6,147 nucleotides of DNA from an uncultured Clostridia bacterium (GTDB taxonomy: Bacteria > Bacillota > Clostridia > Lachnospirales > Lachnospiraceae). Position 1 is the stretch's first letter; every line of letters starts with the position of its first letter. The notes below the pieces were generated by a model. It was not told where the DNA came from. It made no database searches and was given only the letters and a program-made list of their open reading frames with translations. Made by a program: the position numbers and the translations under genes. The stretch is from the NCBI GenBank assembly GCA_947178015.1, contig CAMWWW010000148.1, positions 1 to 6,147 on the forward strand, read 5' to 3'. Shown here piece by piece: positions 1 through 6,105 of this stretch.

Positions 1-144
1 TAGTGTCCGCTACGTTTTTCACTAAGCGGGAGCGGGGTGACGGAGGAAATAGCAGAGCTGGCTATGCGGACCTTTTTCGAAAATGATTACATAATCGCCA
101 TTACATAAATCTATAGGATATTATTGTTGAAATATGTCTGCTTA
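1..144. other. Intergenic edge region downstream of trkH, no confident gene
   Basis: No coding region here can be supported. All plus frames meet stops quickly: TAG at 1-3, TAA at 23-25 and TGA at 84-86. The stretch contains GTCCGC (5-10) complementary to GCGGAC (66-71), a small inner hairpin ATAGC/GCTAT (49-53 with 61-65), and then a CCTTTTTC run (71-78). Together these resemble a rightward intrinsic terminator, though the loop is long. An AT-rich part follows with two direct copies of ATTACATAA (86-94 and 100-108). No clean terminator hairpin is seen directly after the trkH stop codon on the minus strand, so where the trk transcript ends is unclear. Confidence 0.4.
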
Positions 145-1581
145 TTATTTTTTCCATGTGTCTGGCATAAAGAGAATGAGAAGAGGGAAGATCTCAAGCC
201 TTCCGGCGAGCATGTCAAACATAAAGATAAATTTGGACAATGCAGTGAAAGAAGAGAAATTTCCCACAGGTCCCACAAGCTCCAAACCCGGACCTATATT
301 ATTTAAGGTTGTGATAACAGATGTCACAGTGCTTATAGTATCTTTGTTCTCTAGGCTGACAACCAAGATGGAAAGCATAATAATTAGCAGGTATGCTGCT
401 ATAAAGACATTGACGGAGCGTATTACATCGTGATCAATCACTTGCCCATCCACACGTATTTTCTGCACGCTTCTTGGATGAACGATGGAGAACAGCTCTT
501 TTTTAATTGATTTCATTAAAATCAGAATTCGTGAAATCTTAATGCCTCCTCCTGTACTGCCTGCACAAGCGCCAAAAAACATTAAGAAAATTAAAATCAT
601 CTTGGAGAGTTCTGGCCAAGTATTAAAATCTTGTGTGGCAAAGCCGGTGGTGGTGATAATGGAGCCAACCTGAAAAAGCGCGTGGTGCAGAGCCTGAAAT
701 CCGGGAAAAAGATTTCGGATATTAAAGGTGATCAGTATGGTTGAGGCAAGGATGACAGCAAGATACATCCGAAGCTCATCTGACTGAAAGGCCTGTTTAT
801 GCTTTTTGCAGAGAAGCAGGTAGTATATATTAAAATTGATGCCAAATAAAATCATAAATATTGAGACAACTCCCTGACAAAATGTCGAATAGCTGGCAAA
901 GCTGTCATTTTTAATGCCAAAGCCTCCGGTTCCTGCTGTTCCAAAGGCAGAGGTGAGAGCGTCGTATAAAGGCATACCGCCGATTAACAAAAGAATGATT
1001 TCTATTATGGTGATCACAATATAAATGCCGTATAATATCATGGCTGTATTTTTTACCCGCGGAACCAGTTTATTAACAGAGGGTCCGGGGCTCTCGGCGC
1101 GCATCAGATACATCTGAGAACCGCCTCCCGCGATTGGAAGAACGGCGAGGACAAAGACCAGCACACCCATACCGCCAATCCAGTGCGTAAAGCTTCGCCA
1201 AAATAAGGAGCATTTGGACAGCGATTCAATATCCGTGAGGATGGTCGAACCAGTTGTCGTAAAGCCGGAGATGGTTTCAAATAGTGCATCTGGTATGGAA
1301 GGGATCTCTCTGTTCAGTAGGAAAGGCAGTGCCCCAAAAATACTGAGGACAATCCAGCACATGGATACCGTGACAAAGCCCTCTCTTCCGTAAAATACGG
1401 TATTTTTAGGCTTGCGGAAGGTTGCCGCCTTGCCGAGCGCCAGACATAAAACCGCAGTAAACAGAAAAGCAAAGCCGCTTTGTTCACGGTAACAGAGCGC
1501 TGTCAGACAGGGCAGAAAAAGAAATAACCCTTCAATCTGTAAAACATAACCAATAATATAGATAATAATTGAATAATTCAT
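145..1581 (-). CDS. trkH: TrkH-family potassium uptake channel subunit
   Basis: This 478-residue polytopic membrane protein is the K+-translocating subunit of a Trk/Ktr uptake system; the family forms dimers in the cytoplasmic membrane gated by a cytosolic RCK ring. The four pseudo-repeated filter loops are visible: TTTGST (108-113), TAGTGGFG (215-222), TTTGFAT (310-316) and NNIGPG (427-432), each with the filter glycine. The conserved GACAGSTGGGIKI segment (337-349), which forms the intramembrane gate region in this family, and the C-terminal GRLEIFPLL (460-468) are also present. The length matches TrkH (about 480) better than KtrB (about 450). The ATG lies six bases after the trkA stop codon, with only a weak GGGG-type ribosome site inside the end of trkA, so translational coupling is likely. 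No truncation or missing filter residue was seen. Assignment to the family is firm; Trk versus Ktr naming rests on length and the tandem-RCK partner. Confidence 0.95.
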   Translation of the reverse strand: MNYSIIIYIIGYVLQIEGLFLFLPCLTALCYREQSGFAFLFTAVLCLALGKAATFRKPKNTVFYGREGFVTVSMCWIVLSIFGALPFLLNREIPSIPDALFETISGFTTTGSTILTDIESLSKCSLFWRSFTHWIGGMGVLVFVLAVLPIAGGGSQMYLMRAESPGPSVNKLVPRVKNTAMILYGIYIVITIIEIILLLIGGMPLYDALTSAFGTAGTGGFGIKNDSFASYSTFCQGVVSIFMILFGINFNIYYLLLCKKHKQAFQSDELRMYLAVILASTILITFNIRNLFPGFQALHHALFQVGSIITTTGFATQDFNTWPELSKMILIFLMFFGACAGSTGGGIKISRILILMKSIKKELFSIVHPRSVQKIRVDGQVIDHDVIRSVNVFIAAYLLIIMLSILVVSLENKDTISTVTSVITTLNNIGPGLELVGPVGNFSSFTALSKFIFMFDMLAGRLEIFPLLILFMPDTWKK

Positions 1582-1587
1582 ATGTCA

Positions 1588-2955
1588 TTACCCCGCCTGC
1601 TCACGTAATATATCATGGACGTCCTGAAGACCGGTGTTGGTGGTCACCACAATAACGGTGTCGCCTGATTTCAGCATATCCTGTCCGCCCGGAATAATTA
1701 CCTGCCCAGAGCGTGTGATGCATCCAATGAGCAGATTTGGCTTAAGCTTTAGCTTATAGAGAGGGATGCCCGTGATGCGTGTCGAGTCGTTTATAGCAAA
1801 TTCCAGAGCTTCTACCCGGTCATCCATCAGCTTGTACAAGGTTTCAATGTTGCTGCCGATGGAATTATTTTTTGCGCGCACATATTGGATAATATACTCT
1901 GTTGTAATATGTTTGGGGTAGATCACGCTGTCCAGATTTAATGTATGGATCACGTCGTCAAAATTCAGCCGATTGATCTTTGTCACTATTTTAGATTTAA
2001 CCTTATTTTTGGCATAGAGAGATAGAATAATATTCTCCTCATCCATATTCGTGAGCGCGACGAAGGACTCTGCCAGTTCAATATGCTCTTCCAGCAAAAG
2101 CGATTCGTCGCTGGCATCCCCGTTGAGAATGGTAGCTTTGGGCAGCAGTTCGCTCAATTCATCGCATCTTTGGGGATCGATCTCGATAATTTTTACTTTA
2201 ATGCCCATAGCAAGGAGTAATTTTGCCAGATAAAAAGAGATCTCTCCGCCTCCTGCAATAATAGCGTTTTTCACCTGATTGGTTTCCAGATGGATCTTGC
2301 GGAAAAAATCACTGGAATTTTTTGGTGATGCGAGAATGGATAGGATATCGCCTTCCTTGATCACAAAATTACCAGAAGGAATGTAGATCTCGTCATTTCG
2401 CTCTGCCGCACAGATCAGCACCTCGCTTCGAAGTTGAGAGGAGAGATCTTTGAGCGCGGTATTATGAAGCTGCGATCCGCTTGGCACCTTAAAGCGCAGC
2501 ATCTCCACTCTGCCCTTGGCAAACACATCGATCTCGATTGCTCTTGGGAAACGAAGAAGCCTTGCAATCTCAGCAGCAGCGGCAAATTCGGGATTAATTA
2601 TCATGGATAAGCCAAGTTCCTGCCGAATAAAATCGGTTTCTTTGCTGTATATGGGATCACGGACTCTGGCAATGGTGGAGCAGCCGCCCGCTTTTTTTGC
2701 GATAACACAACAGAGCAGATTCAGCTCATCGGAGCCAGTGACAGCGATAAAAAGATCCGCATGCTCGATGTCTGCTTCAGACTGAACCGTATTGCTGGCA
2801 CCATTTCCTATAATGCCCATCACGTCATAGCTGTTGGAGACAGTATGTACCAGAGAATCGTTGGTATCAATCACAGTGATATTATGTTTTTCTCTGCTGA
2901 GCTGCTTAGCTAGGGCACAGCCTACCTTGCCGCAGCCGACAATAATGATTTTCAT
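1588..2955 (-). CDS. trkA: TrkA, tandem-RCK regulatory subunit of K+ uptake
   Basis: This 455-residue soluble protein is the cytosolic gating subunit that binds nucleotide and assembles as a ring beneath TrkH. It has the full-length TrkA plan of two RCK units in tandem. The first Rossmann domain begins with the dinucleotide motif GCGKVG (7-12), has an acidic residue at the end of the second strand (D30, in TVIDT) and runs to about 140; the first RCK-C domain is about 140-222. The second Rossmann domain begins with AGGGEIS (234-240), with acidic residues at IIEID (257-260), and the second RCK-C domain is about 370-451, ending in a typical GDTVIVV strand (431-437). KtrA-type partners have only one unit, so this favours a Trk system. 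The ATG at 2955 has AAAGG about 12 bases upstream, a slightly long spacing. It is the promoter-proximal gene of the trkA-trkH operon, driven from 3032-3060. Confidence 0.95.
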   Translation of the reverse strand: MKIIIVGCGKVGCALAKQLSREKHNITVIDTNDSLVHTVSNSYDVMGIIGNGASNTVQSEADIEHADLFIAVTGSDELNLLCCVIAKKAGGCSTIARVRDPIYSKETDFIRQELGLSMIINPEFAAAAEIARLLRFPRAIEIDVFAKGRVEMLRFKVPSGSQLHNTALKDLSSQLRSEVLICAAERNDEIYIPSGNFVIKEGDILSILASPKNSSDFFRKIHLETNQVKNAIIAGGGEISFYLAKLLLAMGIKVKIIEIDPQRCDELSELLPKATILNGDASDESLLLEEHIELAESFVALTNMDEENIILSLYAKNKVKSKIVTKINRLNFDDVIHTLNLDSVIYPKHITTEYIIQYVRAKNNSIGSNIETLYKLMDDRVEALEFAINDSTRITGIPLYKLKLKPNLLIGCITRSGQVIIPGGQDMLKSGDTVIVVTTNTGLQDVHDILREQAG

Positions 2956-3031
2956 GATTATCGTTCGCCTTTCTAAGAGATACTATGGTAAAATACGCCA
3001 TTGAAAAAGTTTATAAATGTATATCGATTTG

Positions 3032-3060
3032 ATTATAAGACTAATTTGAAGTGGCGTCAA
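3032..3060 (-). promoter_or_regulatory. Strong sigma-A-type promoter for trkA-trkH
   Basis: Read on the minus strand, TTGACG (3060-3055) is followed after exactly 17 bases by a consensus TATAAT (3037-3032). The match is close to ideal for the housekeeping sigma factor. Transcription should begin near 3025, giving a leader of about 70 bases before trkA. That leader is AT-rich and too short and unstructured to hold a ydaO-type c-di-AMP riboswitch, which controls some K+ transporter genes in Firmicutes. Confidence 0.8.
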
Positions 3061-3067
3061 CTATAAT
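3039..3067 (+). promoter_or_regulatory. Possible promoter for the HPr gene
   Basis: A perfect TATAAT lies at 3062-3067 on the plus strand, about 105 bases before the HPr start. The hexamer 17 bases upstream (3039-3044, GACTAA) is a poor -35 match and there is no TG extension, so the promoter would be weak or need an activator. The -10 sits two bases from the -35 of the opposing trkA promoter. Other AT-rich candidates further downstream (TATACA at 3086, TATATT at 3100) have no better -35. Confidence 0.35.
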
Positions 3068-3172
3068 AAAACTGGGTAATGAGAATATACAATGTTCGTT
3101 ATATTTTCAAGGAATGATTAGAAAGTCAGATTGTGGACAGAATAAGATATTATTTTAGAAGGGAGTTTGATT

Positions 3173-3430
3173 ATGAAGCAGTTTTCTTATGTCATTAAGG
3201 AGCCGGTGGGCTTGCATGCAAGACCGGCAGGGTTGTTGGTAAGACAGGCGAATGAATATCATTGCTCTATCACATTGAAGAGTGGAGATAAAACAGCGGA
3301 TGCAAAGAAGATTCTTGCCGTTACGAATATGGGAGTGACAAAAGGGCAGGAGGTCGTCTTTCTGTTGGAAGGCGAAGAGGAGGAGAAAGCATGTGAGGAG
3401 CTTAAGAAATTTATGGAGGAGAATTTATAA
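3173..3430 (+). CDS. HPr-family phosphocarrier protein lacking Ser46
   Basis: This 85-residue protein is HPr-like: in the phosphotransferase system HPr accepts phosphate from enzyme I on His15 and passes it to sugar-specific EIIA domains in the cytoplasm. I chose the ATG at 3173 over the in-frame TTG at 3167 because AGAAGGGAG (3157-3165) ends seven bases before the ATG and because this start puts the active histidine exactly at residue 15 (GLHARPAG, residues 13-20, with Arg17 and Pro18 intact). It aligns without gaps to the Bacillus subtilis HPr sequence as I remember it, but residue 46 is lysine (ADAKKILAV, 42-50) rather than the serine phosphorylated by HPr kinase. The C-terminal part is very acidic (EGEEEE, 66-71). 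No ptsI follows; a hairpin comes 12 bases after the stop codon, so the gene is probably transcribed alone. It could be the organism's main HPr or a second, specialised copy. Confidence 0.9.
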   Translation: MKQFSYVIKEPVGLHARPAGLLVRQANEYHCSITLKSGDKTADAKKILAVTNMGVTKGQEVVFLLEGEEEEKACEELKKFMEENL

Positions 3431-3441
3431 AAATGATTCTA

Positions 3442-3468
3442 CACAGGGGAGAAAGGTGCTCCCCTGTG
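3442..3468. terminator. Bidirectional terminator hairpin between HPr and hflX
   Basis: CACAGGGGAG (3442-3451) pairs perfectly with CTCCCCTGTG (3459-3468) around a 7-base loop, a GC-rich 10-bp stem lying between two convergent genes. On the minus strand it is followed after a few bases by ATTTTTATAAATT, a fair T-rich tail for hflX. On the plus strand the following bases (CATACAGAACATTTTGC) have only a weak T-tract, so termination of the HPr transcript may be less efficient. Confidence 0.75.
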
Positions 3469-3505
3469 CATACAGAACATTTTGCAAGCATGCTTTAGTA
3501 AATCA

Positions 3506-4756
3506 TTACGGCATTACGGTATGGTAGAGTTCCTGTGGTACATAGGCTTCTACAAGGATTCCGTCTGCTACATATTCTTCCTTGATTAGCTGACCGTTTT
3601 TTCGAATGAGTTGTATTTTTCCCGCGCTTGCGTAGGGATAGGTACAACGGATATAGATCTTTTGCTCTTTGAGCAGCTCTTCTATGGTGTGGAGCAGCTC
3701 GTTCAATCCTTCGTCCTGCTTTGCGGATATGGAGAGTGTTTTATCTGCATTAAAATCACGCAGAATAACAGGCTCTAGAAGCTTGTCTTGTTTGTTGAAA
3801 AGTGTGATAACCGGTTTGTTCTGGATGCCTAATTGCTTGAGCGTCTCGTATACCACATGCATTTGAACATCCATCTGCGGGTTGGAGCAGTCCACGACAT
3901 GCAGCAGTAAATCGGCGTATTTGGCTTCTTCCAGCGTGCTGCGAAATGCATCGATAAGATGGTGAGGGAGCTTGCGGATAAAGCCTACGGTGTCAGTGAG
4001 CAAAAGCTCCTGCCCGCTGGGAAGGGACAGATTTCTTGTCGTGGGGTCTAAGGTTGCAAATAGTTTGTCCTCCTCAAGCACACATGCTTTTGTCAGATGG
4101 TTGAGAAGCGTGGACTTTCCTGCGTTTGTGTAGCCTACAATAGCGGCGACCGGGGCAGGATTTTTGCTTCGCTGCTTGCGTGTTACTTGACGCTGCCTTT
4201 TTACTTCGTTAAGCTCTTTGTTGAGCTGAGAGATTCTGTCGCGGATAAGGCGGCGGTCCGTCTCCAATTTTTTCTCTCCGGGGCCTCTGGTTCCGATTAC
4301 GCCTCCAAGCCGGGAGAGATTTCTTAATCCGATAAGCCGGGAGGAACGGTATTTTAGCTGTGCGAGCTCAACCTGAAGCTTTCCTTCGCTGGTGCTGGCA
4401 TGGGATGCAAAAATATCAAGAATTAAGAGTGTGCGATCGATAATCTTGACGTTTAATGCTTCTTCCATGTTTTTAAGCTGTGCCGGGGACAGCTCATCAT
4501 CGCAAATCACGGCATCTGCCTGTGTCTGATCAAGCAAATCCTGTAATTCTTCGATCTTTCCTTTGCCGAGATAGGTGCCCGGATGGATGCTTTCCCGGTT
4601 TTGTATCATCCTTCCCACACAGATAACGCCTGCTGTTTTGGCAAGATCCTCCAATTCGTCTAAAGAAGCCTCCGTGTCGTCCTGCTCCGATGTGCACACA
4701 CCTGCCAGAATGACATGTTCTGCTTTCTGTTTGGTTTCATATAATAATTCAGCCAT
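3506..4756 (-). CDS. hflX: HflX ribosome-associated GTPase
   Basis: This 416-residue translation GTPase binds the 50S ribosomal subunit; family members split stalled or idle 70S ribosomes under heat or antibiotic stress. The N-terminal HflX domain (about 15-200) includes HPGTYLGKGKIEEL (58-71) and the conserved RGPGEKKLETDRR stretch (157-169), followed by a charged helical segment (about 165-198). The G domain has all motifs: G1 GYTNAGKST (208-216), G2 TLDPTTR (235-241), G3 DTVGF (255-259), G4 NKQD (321-324) and G5 SAK (344-346). The C-terminal domain (about 365-416) is present, so the gene is complete and of usual length. The ATG at 4756 has GAGG only four bases upstream, a short spacing. 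It lies 84 bases downstream of the TPR lipoprotein gene on the same strand, so it is probably co-transcribed; a potentially structured spacer may add its own control. Confidence 0.96.
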   Translation of the reverse strand: MAELLYETKQKAEHVILAGVCTSEQDDTEASLDELEDLAKTAGVICVGRMIQNRESIHPGTYLGKGKIEELQDLLDQTQADAVICDDELSPAQLKNMEEALNVKIIDRTLLILDIFASHASTSEGKLQVELAQLKYRSSRLIGLRNLSRLGGVIGTRGPGEKKLETDRRLIRDRISQLNKELNEVKRQRQVTRKQRSKNPAPVAAIVGYTNAGKSTLLNHLTKACVLEEDKLFATLDPTTRNLSLPSGQELLLTDTVGFIRKLPHHLIDAFRSTLEEAKYADLLLHVVDCSNPQMDVQMHVVYETLKQLGIQNKPVITLFNKQDKLLEPVILRDFNADKTLSISAKQDEGLNELLHTIEELLKEQKIYIRCTYPYASAGKIQLIRKNGQLIKEEYVADGILVEAYVPQELYHTVMP

Positions 4757-4770
4757 TTTTCCTCATTTCT

Positions 4771-4820
4771 GCGCTGCTTTCTATACGTGACAAGCCTGTG
4801 GATGCAGCGCGGACACAGAC
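4771..4820 (-). promoter_or_regulatory. Possible H-type RNA pseudoknot before the hflX ribosome site
   Basis: Read as minus-strand RNA, GUCUGUG (4820-4814) can pair with CACAGGC (4800-4794), seven pairs including one G-U. GCGCUGC (4810-4804) can pair perfectly with GCAGCGC (4777-4771). The two helices interleave, giving H-type pseudoknot topology with connecting loops of 3 (UCC), 3 (AUC) and 16 bases, all sterically reasonable. The last strand ends six bases before the GAGG of hflX (4764-4761). This is pairing by eye; no folding energy or covariation was computed, and either helix could also form alone. Confidence 0.35.
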
Positions 4821-4840
4821 TGGAAGGTTTGATAAGAATA

Positions 4841-5992
4841 TTATCTGCTTTTTAGGAATTCGTATTCCTTGATAGCTTGTGCGTCGTCGGGATAGGAGTC
4901 GATGTATGCCTTAAATTTTTCCCTTGCTGTATCAAAATCCAACATATATTCGTAAGTGACTGCCTCGTTAAAGGACAAGGATTTCCTTGCGCTTAAATCG
5001 TTGCAGCCAAGGCCGGACTGAAAATAATTAAGAGCTTCCTGATAGGCTCCTTCCTCGAAGCGCATCATGCCAAGCTGGTTGTAGACATCTCCATTGTCAG
5101 GGCTTGACTCCAGATATTGCTGAAAGGTGAGAAATGCCTGTGTCGTGTCTCCGGTCGCCATGTAGATTTTTCCGAGATAGAGATTGGATTCAGGATTGCG
5201 GGGTTCCTTTAAAAGGTAAGTGATGGCGTTGGTGTAATCATCCAAAAAATAATAGATCTTACCTTTGGAGAAGTTGTCCTCTTTCTTTCCCAGATCAAGC
5301 TTTAGGGCTTCCTGAAGGTAGAAACTGCCTTCTTCCTCTGCGCCATACTGGCTTAGCGCCTGATAAATATTGAGATACAGGGTATAGCTGTTCTTTTGGT
5401 TCTCGATTGCATGAGAGAAGTCTGACTTGGCAGATTCCATTTCATTGTTTAGAAGGTAGGAGCAGCCGCGAAGATAATAGTGCTCGGAAGGCTTATAGCC
5501 TACATTGAGGAGAATGGTGTAGGTGTCGATCGCCTTTTGATAATTCCCGCTCTTGGATTCTGCAACTGCCCGATAATCAAGAATATCATACTCCATATTT
5601 CCCACAAAACCGTCAGCAAGATGGAGCGCCTGTTCTAGCGCCAAGATGGCGTTATCATAATCGCTGAGCGCGATGTGAATAATGCCCTTGGAGCGGTAGG
5701 CAGACTGATTTTTTGGGTCCAGTTCTAAAGCAAAACCAATCTGAGCTAACGCATTTTCGTACTCTCCAGTCTCTACGTACGCCATGGCAAGATTGATATA
5801 GTAATCGGCCTTGCGATTGTCCTGCGCGATGGCGGCAGAGTAGGATTTAATAGCAGTGGCATAATCCTTTTTCTGATACGCTTCCATTCCTGTCTGATTG
5901 TTCTTTTCTCCCTTACTGCCGCAGCCGCTCAAAGAGAACGCTGTTGATAAAACAATAAGAAAAAGGGCTTTTTGTATGTAATTCTTTCTCAT
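4841..5992 (-). CDS. TPR-repeat lipoprotein, function unknown
   Basis: This 383-residue exported lipoprotein is built almost entirely of tetratricopeptide repeats. The N-terminus has basic residues (RK at 2-3, K8), a hydrophobic core (about 9-20) and a lipobox LSGC with Cys24 as the lipidation site, so it should be anchored on the outer face of the cytoplasmic membrane. From about residue 30 onward there are roughly nine or ten TPR units of 33-34 residues. The clearest are at about 30-62 (YQKKDYATAIKSYSAAI), 63-96 (ending in ALELDP), 97-126, 150-165, 269-300 and 302-330, with degenerate units between. TPR solenoids bind other proteins, but nothing here identifies the partner and no catalytic domain is attached. 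GGAGG ends six bases before the ATG (plus-strand 5999-6003), and a strong promoter lies at 6027-6055. It is the first gene of a likely unit with hflX downstream. Confidence 0.9.
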   Translation of the reverse strand: MRKNYIQKALFLIVLSTAFSLSGCGSKGEKNNQTGMEAYQKKDYATAIKSYSAAIAQDNRKADYYINLAMAYVETGEYENALAQIGFALELDPKNQSAYRSKGIIHIALSDYDNAILALEQALHLADGFVGNMEYDILDYRAVAESKSGNYQKAIDTYTILLNVGYKPSEHYYLRGCSYLLNNEMESAKSDFSHAIENQKNSYTLYLNIYQALSQYGAEEEGSFYLQEALKLDLGKKEDNFSKGKIYYFLDDYTNAITYLLKEPRNPESNLYLGKIYMATGDTTQAFLTFQQYLESSPDNGDVYNQLGMMRFEEGAYQEALNYFQSGLGCNDLSARKSLSFNEAVTYEYMLDFDTAREKFKAYIDSYPDDAQAIKEYEFLKSR

Positions 5993-6026
5993 AGTTATCC
6001 TCCATATTGATGAAATGTTACTTTAT

Positions 6027-6055
6027 AGTATAGCAATTAAAAACAAGGTTTACAA
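6027..6055 (-). promoter_or_regulatory. Sigma-A-type promoter for the TPR lipoprotein gene
   Basis: On the minus strand TTGTAA (6055-6050) is followed after 17 bases by TATACT (6032-6027), placing the start of transcription near 6020 and leaving a leader of under 30 bases that contains the GGAGG ribosome site. It probably also drives hflX. Confidence 0.7.
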
Positions 6056-6077
6056 CTGATTTTCCTAATGTTATGAT
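6049..6077 (+). promoter_or_regulatory. Divergent sigma-A-type promoter reading rightward
   Basis: On the plus strand TTTACA (6049-6054) is followed after exactly 17 bases by TATGAT (6072-6077). Transcription would start near 6084 and read out of the window. Its -35 occupies nearly the same bases as the -35 of the lipoprotein promoter on the other strand. Confidence 0.65.
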
Positions 6078-6105
6078 AAAATGGCAAGAAACGGGGAATA
6101 TTTGG

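Noticed and set aside
86..108. Two ATTACATAA copies as a repeat array or attachment site
   Set aside because: Only two AT-rich 9-base copies exist, with no integrase, further copies or array structure in the window.
134..673. Plus-strand open frames opposite trkH (134-433, 485-673) and similar frames opposite trkA, hflX and the lipoprotein gene
   Set aside because: They are antisense to well-supported genes with recognisable families, lack ribosome sites of note, and their translations resemble no family I know.
2956..3025. c-di-AMP (ydaO) riboswitch in the trkA leader
   Set aside because: The leader predicted from the strong promoter is only about 70 bases, AT-rich, and shows none of the conserved segments of that class.
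2985..3057. Inverted ACGCCA (2995-3000) and TGGCGT (3052-3057) flanking the trkA -10, plus ATGG/CCAT at 2985-3001
   Set aside because: Six-base and four-base matches at these distances are expected by chance and lack extension on either side.
3167..3172. TTG at 3167 as the HPr start codon
   Set aside because: It overlaps the end of the ribosome site region with almost no spacing, while the ATG at 3173 has ideal spacing and places the active histidine at residue 15.
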